A DNA stretch of 64,000 nucleotides from Calliopsis andreniformis (lineage: Eukaryota > Arthropoda > Insecta > Hymenoptera > Andrenidae), in contig NW_027480422.1 of NCBI RefSeq assembly GCF_051401765.1, forward strand, positions 11,550,001 through 11,614,000, given 5' to 3'. Within the stretch, counting starts at the first letter, position 1. Every line of letters starts with the position of its first letter. Positions 24,905 to 39,046 of the stretch are shown here, in pieces. Made by a program: the position numbers and the translations under genes. Below the pieces are notes generated by a model. That model saw only the letters and a program-made list of their open reading frames with translations, was not told where the DNA came from and did not search any database.

Positions 24905-25880
24905 ATTTCTACGTTCCGGGCAACCTAGGCTTCAATCTAGGGCGTTGTTCCACCAGGTCGAATAGTTAGGGCCTAAGAAGTAAACGCCAGAAGCATAACA
25001 TACAATATAAATACATCAGTTTTTCCTTCGTATAAAACGAATAATTGCATCCGGTGTGAAAGTAATGGCCAGTTCTACGTTCCGGGAAACCTAGGCTTCA
25101 CCTAGGGCGTTGCTCCAACAGATCGAATAGCTAGGGTCTTAGAATTCAATGCCACAAGCAAAAAATACAATAACAATACAACAGTTTTTCCACCGTATAA
25201 CAGGAATAACTGCAACCAGTGTGAAAGTACTGGTCATTTCTACGTCCTGGGCAACCTAGGCTTCAGACTAGGGCGTTTCTCCACCAGATCCAATAGTTAG
25301 CGCGTTAGAAGACAACGCCCGAAGCATAAAATACAATGAAGATACATGAGTTTTTCATCGTATAGCACGAATAATTGGAACCAGTGGGAAAGTAATGGTC
25401 ATTTCTACGTTCCGGGCAACATACGCTTCACTCTAGGGAGTTGCTCCACCACATCGAATAGCTACGGCCTTCGAAGTCAACGCCAGAAGCATAAAATACA
25501 ATATAAAAGCAACAGTTTCTTCATCGTATAAAATGAATAATTCCAGACAGTGTGAAAGTAATGGCCATTTCTACGTTACGGGCAACCTAGGTTTCACTCT
25601 AGGGCGTTGCTCCACCAGATCGAATAGTTCGGGCCTTAGAAGTCAACGCTCGAAGCATAAAATAGAATAAAAATACAACAGTTTTTCCATCGTATAACAG
25701 GATTAATTGCAACGAGTGTGAAAGTGATGGTTATTTCTACGTTCCGGGCAACCTAGGCTTCACTCTAGGGCCTTGTTCCACCAGATCGAATTGTTAGGTC
25801 CTTAGAAGTCAACGCCAGAAGCATAAAATACAAAACAAATACAACAGTTTTTCCATCGTATGAAAGGTGTAATTGCAACC
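24905..25880 (+). repeat. About 6-monomer block shared with 31,210-32,190
   Basis: Contains the GTAAACGCCAGAAG, CCAGTTCTACGTTCCGGG, GTCCTGGGCAACC, TTAGCGCGTTAGAAG and CAACATACGCTTC variants in the same order as 31,210-32,190. The marker start at 25,346 against 31,652 gives 6,306 bp (38 monomers minus 2). Confidence 0.75.
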
Positions 25881-28756
25881 GGTGTGAAAGTTATGGTCAT
25901 TTCTACGTTCCGGGCAACCTAGGCTTCACTCTAGGGCGTTGCTCCACCGGGTGGAATAGTTAGGGCCTTAGAAGTCAACGCCCGAAGCATAAAATACAAT
26001 GAAAATGGACCAGTTTTTCCATCGTATAACACGAGTAATCCCAACCAGTGTGAAAGTGATAGTCATATCTACGTTCCGGGCAACCTAGGATTCAATCTAG
26101 GGCGTTGTTCCACCAGATCGAATTGTTAGGGCCTTAGAAGTCAACGGCAGAAGCATAAAATACAGAACAATTACTACAGTTTTTCCATCGTATAAAACGA
26201 GTAATTGCAACCGGTGTGAAAGTTGTGGTCATATCTACGTTCCGGGCAACCTAGGCTTCTCTCTAGGGCATTTAGCCACCAGATCGAATAGTTAGGGCCT
26301 TAGAAGTCAACGCCCGAAGCATAAAATACAATAAAGATACAATAGTTTTTCCAGAGTATAACAGGAGTAATTGCAACCAGTGTGGAAGTGATGGTCATTT
26401 CTACGTTCCGGGCAACCTAGGCTTCACTTTAGGGCGTTGTTCCACCAGATCGAATAGCTAGGGATTTAGAATTCAACGCAAGAAGCAAAAAATACAATAA
26501 AAATACAACAGTTTTTCCATCGTATAACAGGAATAACTGCAAGCAGTGTGAAAGTACTGATCATTTCTGCGTTCAGGGCAACCTAGGCATCACACTAGGG
26601 CGCTTCTCCACCACATCGAATAGCTACGGCCTTAGAAGTCAACGCCAGAAGAAATAAAATACAATATAAATACACCAGTTTTTCCTTCGTATGAAACGAA
26701 TAATTGCATCCGGTGTGAAAGTAATGGCCAGTTCTACGTTCCGGGAAACCTAGGCTTCACTCTAGGGCGTTGCTCCCCCACATCGAATAGCTACGGCCCT
26801 AGAAGTCAACTTCAGAAGCATAAAATACAATAAAGATTAAACATTTTTTCCATCGTATAACAGGAGTAATTGCAACCAGTGTGAAAGTGATGGTCATTTC
26901 TACGCTCTGGGCGACCTAGGCTTCACTCTAGGGCGTTGTTCCTCCAACTCGAATTGTTAGGGCCTTAGAAGTCAACGCCAGAAGCATAAAATACAAATCA
27001 AATACAACAGTTTTTCCATCCTATAGAACGAATAATTGCAACCGGTTTCAAAGTTATGGTCATTTCTACGTTCCGGGCAACCTAGGCTTCACTCTAGGGC
27101 GTTCTTCCACCAGATCGAATTGTTAGGGCCTTAGAAGTCAACGGCAGAAGCATAAAATACAAAACAATTACAACAGTCCTTCCATCGTATAAAACGAATA
27201 ATTGCAACCGGTGTGAAAGTTGTGGTCATTTCTACGTTCCGGGCAACCTAGGCTTCTCTCTAGGGCGTTTAGCCACCAGATCGAATAGTTAGGGCCTTAG
27301 AAGTCAACGCCCGAAGCATAAAATACAATAAAGATACAATAGTTTTTCCAGAGTATGACAGGAGTAATTGCAACCAGTGTGAAAGTGATGGTCATTTCTA
27401 CGTTCCGGGCAACCTAGGCTTCACTCTAGGGCGTTGTTCCACCAGATCGAATTGTTAGGGCCTTAGAAGTCAACGCCAGAAGCGTAATATACAAAACAAA
27501 TGCATCAGTTTTTCCATGGTATAACAGGAGTAATTGCAACCAGTGTGAAGGTGATGGTCATTTCTACGTTCCGGGCAACCTAGGCTTCACTCTAGGTCGT
27601 TGTTCCACCACATCGAATTGTTAGGGCCTTGGAAGTCAACGCCAGAATCATAAAATACAAAACAGATACAACAGTTTTTCCATCGTATGAAACGAATAAT
27701 TGCAATCGGTGTGAAGGTACTGGTCATTACTACGTTCCGGGCAGCCTAGGCATCACTCTAGGGCGTTGCTCCACCAGATCGAATAGGTAGGGTCTAAGAA
27801 GTAAACGCCAGAAGCATAAAATACAATATAAATACATCAGTTTTTCCTTCGTATAAAACGAATAATTGCATCCGGTGTGAAAGTAATGGCCAGTTCTACG
27901 TTCCGGGAAACCTAGGCTTCACTCTAGGGCGTTGCTCCAACAGATCGAATGGATAGGGCCTTAGAAGTCAAAGCACGAAGCATAAAATAGAATAAAAATA
28001 CAACAGTTTTTCCATCGTATAACAGGATTAATTGCAACGAGTGTGAAAGTGATGGTTATTTCTACGTTCCGGGCAACCTAGGCTTCACTCTAGGGCCTTG
28101 TTCCACCAGATCGAATTGTTAGGTCCTTAGAAGTCAACGCCAGAAGCATAAAATACAAACCAAATACAACAGTTTTTCCATCGTATGAAAGGAGTAATTG
28201 CAACCGGTGTGAAAGTTATGGTCATTTCTACGTTCCGGGCAACCTATGATTTAATATAGGGCGTTGTTCCACCAGATCGAATAGGAAGGGCCTAAGAAGT
28301 CAACGCCAGAGGCATATCATACAATATAAATACAACGGCTTTTCCATCGTATAAAACGAATAATTGCAACCGGTGTGAAAGTTATGGTCATTTCTATGTT
28401 CCGGGCAACCTAGGCTCCAGTCTCGGGCGTTGCTCCACCATACAGAATAGTTAGGGCCTTGGAAGTCAACGCCCGAAGCATAAAATACAATGAAAATGCA
28501 ACGGTTTTTCCATCGTATAACACGAATGGTTGCAACCCTTGTGAAAGTGATAGTCATTTCTACGTTCCGGGCAACCCAGGCTTCACTCTAGGGCGTTGAT
28601 CCACCAGATCGAATAGCTAGGGCCTTAGAAGTCTGCGCCCGGAGCATAAAATACAATAAAAATACAACTGTTTTTCCATCACATAAAATGAATAATTGCA
28701 ATCAGTGTGAAGGTAATGGTCATTTCTACGTTCCGGTCAACCTAGGCTTCGCTCTA

Positions 28757-30905
28757 GGGCGTTGCTTCACCAGGTCGAATAGTTAGGGCCTAGGAAGTCA
28801 ACGCCAGAAGCATAAAACAGAATATAAATACGACAGCCGTTCCATCTTATAAAACGAATAAATGCAGCCAATCTGGAAGTGATAGTCATTTCTTCGCTCC
28901 GGGCAACCTAGGCTTCACTCTAGGGCGTTGTTCCACCAGATCGAATTGTTAGGGCCTTAGAAGTCAACGCCCGAAGCATAAAATACAATAAAGATACAAG
29001 AGTTTTTCCATCGTATAACAGGAGTAATTGCAACCAGAGCGAAAGTGATGGTCATTTTGACGTTCTGGGCGATCTAGGCTTCGCTCTAGGGCGTTGCTCC
29101 ACATGATCGAATAGTTAGGGCCTTAGAAGTCAACGCCCGAAGCATAAAATACAATAAAGATGCAACAGTTTTTCCATCGTATAACAGGAGTAATTGCAAC
29201 CAGTGTGAAAGTGATGGCCATTTCTAGGTGCCGGGCAACCTAGGCTACACTCTAGGGCGTTGCTCCACCAGATCCAATAGCTAGGGCCTAAGAAGTCAAC
29301 GCCAGAAGCATAAAATGCAATATAAGTACAACATTTTTTCCATCGTATAACAGGAATAATTGCAACCAGTATGAAGGTAATGGTCATTCCTACGTTCCGG
29401 GTAACCTAGGCTTCACTCTAGGGCGTTGCTCCACCAGATCGAATATCTAGGGCCTTAGAAGTCTACGCCCGGAGCATAAAATACAGTTAAAATACAACAG
29501 TTTTTCCATCGTATAAAATGAATAATTGCAACCGGTGTGAAGGTTATGGTCATTTCTACGTTCCGGGCATCCTAGGCTTCACTCTAGGGTGTTGCACCAC
29601 CAGATCGATTAGCTAGGGATTTAGAAGTCAACGGCAGAAGCATAAAATACAAAACAAATACAACAGTTTTTCCGTCGTATAAAACGAATAATTGCAAGCT
29701 GTGTGAAAGTTATGGTCATTTCTACGTTCCGGGCAACCTAGGCTTCAATCTAGGCCGTTGCTCCACCAGATCGAATTGTTAGGGCCTTCGAAGTCAACGG
29801 CAGAAGCATAAAATATAAAACAATTACAACAGTTTTTCCATCATATAAAACGAATGATTGCATCCAGCGTGAAAGTAATGGACATTTCTACGTTCCGGGC
29901 AACCTAGGGTTCAGTCGAGGGCGTTGCACCACCAGATCGAGTAGCTAGGAATTTAGAAGTCAACGCCCGAAGCACAAATTACAATAAAGATACAACAGTT
30001 TTTCCATCGTATAAGAGGAGTAATTGCAACCAGTGTGAAAGTGATGGTCACTTCTACGTTCCGGGCAACCTAGGCTTCACTCTAGGTCGTTGTTCCACCA
30101 CATCGAATTGTTAGGGCCTTGGAAGTCAACGCCAGAATCATAAAATACAAAACAGATGCAACAGTTTTTCCATCGTATGAAACGAATAATTGCAATCGGT
30201 GTGAAGGTAATGGTCATTTCTACGTTCCGGGCAACCTAGGCATCACTCTAGGGCGTTGTTCCACCAGATCGAATTCTTAGGGCCTTAGAAGTCAACGCCC
30301 GAAGCATAAAATACAATGAAAATGCAACAGTTTTTCATCGTATAGCAGGTATAATTGCAACCAGTGTGAAAGTAATGGTCATTTCTACGTTCCGGGCAAC
30401 CTAGGCCTCACCCTAGGGAGTTGCTCCACCATGTCGAATAGCTACGGCCTTCGAAGTCAACGCCAGAAGCATTAAATACAATATAAATACAACAGCTTTT
30501 CCATCGTATAAAACGAAAAATTGCAACCAGTGTGAAAGTTATGGTCATTTCTACATTCCGGGCAACCTAGGCTTCACCCTAGGGCGTTGCTCCACCAGGT
30601 CGAATATATAGGGCCTTAGAAGTCTACGCCCGAAGCATAAAATACAAAATAAATAGAACAGTTTTTCCATTGTATAAAACGAATAATTGCAACCAGTGTG
30701 AAAGATATGGTCATTTCTACGTTCCGGGCAACCTAGGCTTCACTGTAGTGCGTTGCTTCACCAGATCGAATAGTTAGGGACTTTGAATACAACGCCAGAA
30801 GCATAAAATACAATAAAAATGCAACAGTTTTTCGATCGTATAACAGGAAAGCTGCAACGAGTGTGAAAGTACTGGTCATTTCTATGTTCCGGGTAACCTA
30901 GGCTT
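28757..30905 (+). repeat. Block P, copy 1 (about 2.15 kb, 13 monomers)
   Basis: Near-identical to 33,735-35,880. The GCCAATCTGG marker at 28,867 and 33,841 gives 4,974 bp (30 monomers minus 6). Only a few substitutions were seen, such as TTCTTCGC against TTCTACGC near 28,890. The match ends at the end of CACTCTAGGGC. Confidence 0.82.
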
Positions 30906-31096
30906 CACTCTAGGGCGTTGCTCCACCAGATCGAATAGTTAGGGCCTAAGAAGTAAACGCCAGAAGCATAAAATACAATATAAATACATCAGTTTTTCCT
31001 TCGTATAAAACGAATAATTGCATCCGGTGTGAAAGTAATGGCCAGTTCTACGTTCCGGGAAACCTAGGCTTCACTCTAGGGCGTTGCTCCAACAGA

Positions 31097-33740
31097 TCGA
31101 ATAGCTAGGGATTTAGAATTCAACGCAAGAAGCAAAAAGTACAATAAAAATACACCAGTTTTTCCATCGTATAACAGGAATAACAGCAAGCAGTGTGAAA
31201 GTACTGATCATTTCTACGTTCCGGGCAACCTAGGCTTCAATCTAGGGCGTTGTTCCACCAGATCGAATAGTTAGGGCCTAAGAAGTAAACGCCAGAAGCA
31301 TAAAATACAATATAAATACATCAGTTTTTCCTTCGTATAAAACGAATAATTGCATCCGGTGTGAAAGTAATGGCCAGTTCTACGTTCCGGGAAACCTAGG
31401 CTTCACTCTAGGGCGTTGCTCCAACAGATCGAATAGCTAGGGACTTAGAATTCAATGCCACAAGCAAAAAATACAATAACAATACAACAGTTTTTCCACC
31501 GTATAACAGGAATAACTGCAACCAGTGTGAAAGTACTGGTCATTTCTACGTCCTGGGCAACCTAGGCTTCAGACTAGGGCGTTTCTCCACCAGATCCTAT
31601 AGTTAGCGCGTTAGAAGACAACGCCCGAAGCATAAAATACAATGAAGATACATGAGTGTTTCATCGTAAAGCACGAATAATTGGAACCAGTGGGAAAGTA
31701 ATGGTCATTTCTACGTTCCGGGCAACATACGCTTCACTCTAGGGAGTTGCTCCACCACATCGAATAGCTACGGCCTTCGAAGTCAACGCCAGAAGCATAA
31801 AATACAATATAAAAGCAACAGTTTCTTCATCGTATAAAATGTATAATTCCAGACAGTGTGAAAGTAATGGCCATTTCTACGTTACGGGCAACCTAGGTTT
31901 CACTCTAGGGCGTTGCTCCACCAGATCGAATAGTTCGGGCCTTAGAAGTCAACGCCCGAAGCATAAAATAGAATAAAAATACGACAGTTTTTCCATCGTA
32001 TAACAGGATTAATTGCAACCAGTGTGAAAGTGATGGTTATTTCTACGTTCCGGGCAACCTAGGCTTCACTCTAGGGCCTTGTTCCACCAGATCGAATTGT
32101 TAGGTCCTTAGAAGTCAACGCCAGAAGCATAAAATACAAAACAAATACAACAGTTTTTCCATCGTATGAAAGGAGTAATTGCTACCGGTGTGAAAGTTAT
32201 GGTCATTTCTACGTTTCGGGCAACCTATGATTTAATATAGGGCGTTGTTCCACCAGATCGAATAGCAAGGGCCTAAGAAGTCAACGCCAGAGGCATATCA
32301 TACAATATAAATACAACGGTTTTTCCATCGTATAAAACGAATAATTGCATCCAGTGTGCAAGTAATGGCCAGTTCTACGTTCCGGGCAACCTACGCTTCA
32401 CTGTAGGGCGTTGCTCCACCAGATCGAATAGTTAGGGCCTTAGAAGTCAACGCCCGAAGCATAAAATACAATAAAGATACAACAGTCTTTCATCGTATAA
32501 CAGGAATAATTGCAACCAGTGTGAAAGTAGTGGTCATTGCCACGTTCCGTGCAACCTAGGCTTCACTCTAGGGCGTTGCTCCACCAGATCGAATAGTTAG
32601 GGCCTTAGAAGTCAACGCCCGAAGCATAAAATGCAATGAAAATGCACCAGTTTTTCCATCGTATAACACGAATAATTCCAACCAGTATGAAAGTGAAAGT
32701 CATATCTACGTTCCGGGCAACCTAGGCTTCAGACTAGGGCGTTCCTCCAACAGATCGAATAGTTTGGGCCTTAGAAGTCAACGCCCGAAGCATAAAATAC
32801 AATAAAGATACAACAGTTTTTCCATCGTATAGAACGAATAATTGCAACCGGTGTGAAAGTTATGGTCATTTCTACGTTCCGGGCATTCTAGGCTTCACTT
32901 TAGGGTGTTGCACCACCAGATCGAATAGCTAGGGATTTAGAAGTCAACGGCAGAAGCATAAAATACAAAACAAATACAACAGTTTTCCGTCGTATAAAAC
33001 GAATAATTGCAAGCTGTGTGAAAGTTATGGTCATTTCTACGTTCCGGGCAACCTAGGCTTCACTCTAGGCAGTTGCTCCACCAGATCGAATTGTTAGGGC
33101 CTTAGAAGTCAACGGCAGAAGCATAAAATATAAAACAATTACAACACCTTTTCCATCATATAAAACGAATGATTGCAACCGGTGTGAAAGTTGTGGTCAT
33201 TTCTACGTTCCGAGCAACCTAGGCTTCAGACTAGGGCGTTTCTCCAACAGATCGAATAGTTAGGGCCTTAGAAGTCAACGCCCGAAGCATAAAATACAAT
33301 GAAAATGCAACAGTTTTTCATCGTATAGCAGGTATAATTGCAACCAGTGTGAAAGTTATGGTCATTTCTACGTTCCGGGCAACCTAGGCCTCAGCCTAGG
33401 GAGTTGCTCCACCACGTCGAATAGCTACGGCCTTCGAAGTCAACGCCAGAAGCATAAAATACAATATAAATACAACAGTTTTTCCAGAGCATAAAACGAA
33501 TAATTGCATCCAGAGTGAAAGTGATAGTCATTTCTACGCTCCGGGCAACCTAGGCTTCACTCTAGGGCGTTGCTCCACCAGATCGAATAGCTAGGGGCTT
33601 AGAATTCAACGCCAGAAGCATAAAATACTCTATAAATACAACAGCTTTTCCATCGTATAAAACGAAAAATTGCAACCAGTGTGAAAGTTATGGTCATTTC
33701 TACATTCCGGGCAACCTAGGCTTCACTCTGGGGCGTTGCT
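31097..33740 (+). repeat. Block Q, copy 1 (about 2.64 kb, 16 monomers)
   Basis: Collinear with 36,401-39,046. The marker pairs 31,652/36,958 and 33,301/38,608 are 5,306 and 5,307 bp apart (32 monomers minus 5-6). One monomer near 32,840-33,000 differs between the copies, consistent with local conversion. Confidence 0.8.
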
Positions 33741-35880
33741 TCACCAGATCGAATAGTTAGGGCCTAGGAAGTCAACGCCAGAAGCATAAAACAGAATATA
33801 AATACGACAGCCGTTCCATCTTATAAAACGAATAAATGCAGCCAATCTGGAAGTGATAGTCATTTCTACGCTCCGGGCAACCTAGGCTTCACTCTAGGGC
33901 GTTGTTCCACCAGATCGAATTGTTAGGGCCTTAGAAGTCAACGCCCGAAGCATAAAATACAATAAAGATACAAGAGTTTTTCCATCGTATAACAGGAGTA
34001 ATTGCAACCAGAGCGAAAGTGATGGTCATTTTGACGTTCTGGGCGATCTAGGCTTCGCTCTAGGGCGTTGCTCCACATGATCGAATAGTTAGGGCCTTAG
34101 AAGTCAACGCCCGAAGCATAAAATACAATAAAGATGCAACAGTTTTTCCATCGTATAACAGGAGTAATTGCAACCAGTGTGAAAGTGATGGCCATTTCTA
34201 GGTGCCGGGCAACCTAGGCTACACTCTAGGGCGTTGCTCCACCAGATCCAATAGCTAGGGCCTAAGAAGTCAACGCCAGAAGCATAAAATGCAATATAAG
34301 TCTAACATTTTTTCCATCGTATAACAGGAATAATTGCAACCAGTATGAAGGTAATGGTCATTCCTACGTTCCGGGTAACCTAGGCTTCACTCTAGGGCGT
34401 TGCTCCACCAGATCGAATATCTAGGGCCTTAGAAGTCTACGCCCGGAGCATAAAATACAGTTAAAATACAACAGTTTTTCCATCGTATAAAATGAATAAT
34501 TGCAACCGGTGTGAAGGTTATGGTCATTTCTACGTTCCGGGCATCCTAGGCTTCACTCTAGGGTGTTGCACCACCAGATCGATTAGCTAGGGATTTAGAA
34601 GTCAACGGCAGAAGCATAAAATACAAAACAAATACAACAGTTTTTCCGTCGTATAAAACGAATAATTGCAAGCTGTGTGAAAGTTATGGTCATTTCTACG
34701 TTCCGGGCAACCTAGGCTTCAATCTAGGCCGTTGCTCCACCAGATCGAATTGTTAGGGCCTTCGAAGTCAACGGCAGAAGCATAAAATATAAAACAATTA
34801 CAACAGTTTTTCCATCATATAAAACGAATGATTGCATCCAGCGTGAAAGTAATGGACATTTCTACGTTCCGGGCAACCTAGGGTTCAGTCGAGGGCGTTG
34901 CACCACCAGATCGAGTAGCTAGGAATTTAGAAGTCAACGCCCGAAGCATAAATTACAATAAAGATACAACAGTTTTTCCATCGTATAAGAGGAGTAATTG
35001 CAACCAGAGTGAAAGTGATGGTCACTTCTACGTTCCGGGCAACCTAGGCTTCACTCTAGGTCGTTGTTCCACCACATCGAATTGTTAGGGCCTTGGAAGT
35101 CAACGCCAGAATCATGAAATACAAAACAGATACAACAGTTTTTCCATCGTATGAAACGAATAATTGCAATCGGTGTGAAGGTAATGGTCATTTCTACGTT
35201 CCGGGCAACCTAGGCATCACTCTAGGGCGTTGTTCCACCAGATCGAATTCTTAGGGCCTTAGAAGTCAACGCCCGAAGCATAAAATACAATGAAAATGCA
35301 ACAGTTTTTCATCGTATAGCAGGTATAATTGCAACCAGTGTGAAAGTAATGGTCATTTCTACGTTCCGGGCAACCTAGGCCTCACCCTAGGGAGTTGCTC
35401 CACCATGTCGAATAGCTACGGCCTTCGAAGTCAACGCCAGAAGCATAAAATACAATATAAATACAACAGCTTTTCCATCGTATAAAACGAAAAATTGCAA
35501 CCAGTGTGAAAGTTATGGTCATTTCTACATTCCGGGCAACCTAGGCTTCACTCTAGGGCGTTGCTCCACCAGGTCGAATATATAGGGCCTTAGAAGTCTA
35601 CGCCCGAAGCATAAAATACAAAATAAATAGAACAGTTTTTCCATTGTATAAAACGAATAATTGCAACCAGTGTGAAAGATATGGTCATTTCTACGTTCCG
35701 GGCAACCTAGGCTTCACTGTAGTGCGTTGCTTCACCAGATCGAATAGTTAGGGACTTTGAATACAACGCCAGAAGCATAAAATACAATAAAAATGCAACA
35801 GTTTTTCGATCGTATAACAGGAAAGCTGCAACGAGTGTGAAAGTACTGGTCATTTCTATGTTCCGGGTAACCTAGGCTTC
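33735..35880 (+). repeat. Block P, copy 2
   Basis: Partner of 28,757-30,905. The left junction is inside CTCTGGGGCGTTGCTTCACC, where a block Q ending changes to block P within shared monomer sequence. Confidence 0.82.
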
Positions 35881-36400
35881 ACTCTAGGGCATTGCTACGC
35901 CAGATCGAATAGCTAGGGCCTTAGAAGTCAACGGCCGAAGCATAAAAGGCAATAAAAAGGCAACAGTTTATCGATCGTATAAAACGAATAATTGCAACCG
36001 GTGTGAAGGTAATGGTCATTTCTAAGTTCCGGGCATCCTAGGCTTCACTCTAGGGCGTTGCTCCACCAGATCGAATAGCTAGGGCCTTAGAAGTCAACGG
36101 CCGAAGCATAAAAGACAATGAAAATGCACCAGTTTTTCCATCGTATAACACGAATAATTCAAACCAGTGTGAAAGTGAAAGTCATATCTACGTTCCGGGC
36201 AACCTAGGCTTCAGACTAGGGCGTTTCTCCAACAGATCGAATAGTTAGGGCCTTAGAAGTCAACGCCCGAAGCATAAAATACAATAAAGATACAACAGTT
36301 TTTCCATCGTATAACAGGAATAATTGCAACCAGTGTGGAAGTGATGGTCATTTCTACGTTCCGGGCAACCTAGGCTTCACTTTAGGGCGTTGTTCCACCA

Positions 36401-39046
36401 GATCGAATAGCTAGGGATTTAGAATTCAACGCAAGAAGCAAAAAGTACAATAAAAATACACCAGTTTTTCCATCGTATAACAGGAATAACAGCAAGCAGT
36501 GTGAAAGTACTGATCATTTCTACGTTCCGGGCAACCTAGGCTTCAATCTAGGGCGTTGTTCCACCAGATCGAATAGTTAGGGCCTAAGAAGTAAACGCCA
36601 GAAGCATAAAATACAATATAAATACATCAGTTTTTCCTTCGTATAAAACGAATAATTGCATCCGGTGTGAAAGTAATGGCCAGTTCTACGTTCCGGGAAA
36701 CCTAGGCTTCACTCTAGGGCGTTGCTCCAACAGATCGAATAGCTAGGGACTTAGAATTCAATGCCACAAGCAAAAAATACAATAACAATACAACAGTTTT
36801 TCCACCGTATAACAGGAATAACTGCAACCAGTGTGAAAGTACTGGTCATTTCTACGTCCTGGGCAACCTAGGCTTCAGACTAGGGCGTTTCTCCACCAGA
36901 TCCTATAGTTAGCGCGTTAGAAGACAACGCCCGAAGCATAAAATACAATGAAGATACATGAGTGTTTCATCGTAAAGCACGAATAATTGGAACCAGTGGG
37001 AAAGTAATGGTCATTTCTACGTTCCGGGCAACATACGCTTCACTCTAGGGAGTTGCTCCACCACATCGAATAGCTACGGCCTTCGAAGTCAACGCCAGAA
37101 GCATAAAATACAATATAAAAGCAACAGTTTCTTCATCGTATAAAATGTATAATTCCAGACAGTGTGAAAGTAATGGCCATTTCTACGTTACGGGCAAACT
37201 AGGTTTCACTCTAGGGCGTTGCTCCACCAGATCGAATAGTTCGGGCCTTAGAAGTCACCGCCCGAAGCATAAAATAGAATAAAAATACGACAGTTTTTCC
37301 ATCGTATAACAGGATTAATTGCAACCAGTGTGAAAGTGATGGTTATTTCTACGTTCCGGGCAACCTAGGCTTCACTCTAGGGCCTTGTTCCACCAGATCG
37401 AATTGTTAGGTCCTTAGAAGTCAACGCCAGAAGCATAAAATACAAAACAAATACAACAGTTTTTCCATCGTATGAAAGGAGTAATTGCTACCGGTGTGAA
37501 AGTTATGGTCATTTCTACGTTTCGGGCAACCTATGATTTAATATAGGGCGTTGTTCCACCAGATCGAATAGCAAGGGCCTAAGAAGTCAACGCCAGAGGC
37601 ATATCATACAATATAAATACAACGGTTTTTCCATCGTATAAAACGAATAATTGCATCCAGTGTGCAAGTAATGGCCAGTTCTACGTTCCGGGCAACTTAC
37701 GCTTCACTGTAGGGCGTTGCTCCACCAGATCGAATAGTTAGGGCCTTAGAAGTCAACGCCCGAAGCATAAAATACAATAAAGATACAACAGTCTTTCATC
37801 GTATAACAGGAATAATTGCAACCAGTGTGAAAGTAGTGGTCATTGCCACGTTCCGTGCAACCTAGGCTTCACTCTAGGGCGTTGCTCCACCAGATCGAAT
37901 AGTTAGGGCCTTAGAAGTCAACGCCCGAAGCATAAAATGCAATGAAAATGCACCAGTTTTTCCATCGTATAACACGAATAATTCCAACCAGTCTGAAAGT
38001 GAAAGTCATATCTACGTTCCGGGCAACCTAGGCTTCAGACTAGGGCGTTCCTCCAACAGATCGAATAGTTTGGGCCTTAGAAGTCAACGCCCGAAGCATA
38101 AAGTACAATAAAGATACAACAGTTTTTCCATCGTATAAGAGGAATAATTGCAACCAGTGTGAAAGTAATGGTCATTCCTACGTTCCGGGCAACCTAGGCT
38201 TCACTCTAGGGCGTTGCTCCACCAGATCGAATATCTAGGGCCTTAGAAGTCTACGCCCGGAGCATAAAATACAAAACAAATACAACAGTTTTTCCATCGT
38301 ATAGAACGAATAATTGCAAGCTGTGTGAAAGTTATGGTCATTTCTACGTTCCGGGCAACCTAGGCTTCACTCTAGGCAGTTGCTCCACCAGATCGAATTG
38401 TTAGGGCCTTAGAAGTCAACGGCAGAAGCATAAAATATAAAACAATTACAACACCTTTTCCATCATATAAAACGAATGATTGCAACCGGTGTGAAAGTTG
38501 TGGTCATTTCTACGTTCCGAGCAACCTAGGCTTCAGGCTAGGGCGTTTCTCCAACAGATCGAATAGTTAGGGCCTTAGAAGTCAACGCCCGAAGCTTAAA
38601 ATACAATGAAAATGCAACAGTTTTTCATCGTATAGCAGGTATAATTGCAACCAGTGTGAAAGTTATGGTCATTTCTACGTTCCGGGCAACCTAGGCCTCA
38701 GCCTAGGGAGTTGCTCCACCACGTCGAATAGCTACGGCCTTCGAAGTCAACGCCAGAAGCATAAAATACAATATAAATACAACAGTTTTTCCAGAGCATA
38801 AAACGAATAATTGCATCCAGAGTGAAAGTGATAGTCATTTCTACGCTCCGGGCAACCTAGGCTTCACTCTAGGGCGTTGCTCCACCAGATCGAATAGCTA
38901 GGGGCTTAGAATTCAACGCCAGAAGCATAAAATACTCTATAAATACAACAGCTTTTCCATCGTATAAAACGAAAAATTGCAACCAGTGTGAAAGTTATGG
39001 TCATTTCTACATTCCGGGCAACCTAGGCTTCACTCTGGGGCGTTGC
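36401..39046 (+). repeat. Block Q, copy 2
   Basis: Partner of 31,097-33,740. Its interior (38,105-38,300) resembles 41,755-41,950 of domain V rather than block Q copy 1, so it is a bridge between domains IV and V. Confidence 0.8.

Larger units (their letters stand above)
23771..36835 (+). repeat. Domain IV: interleaved duplicated blocks, displacements of 30, 32 and 38 monomers
   Basis: About 79 monomers. The right part is an interleaved pattern: block P (28,757), block Q (31,097), block P again (33,735), block Q again (36,401), giving P-Q-P-Q with switch points inside monomers. The left part (23.8-28.7 kb) is a looser patchwork; the AGCGTAATAT variant at 24,328 recurs at 27,481 (19 monomers). 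No gene, RNA gene or insertion is present. Confidence 0.8.
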
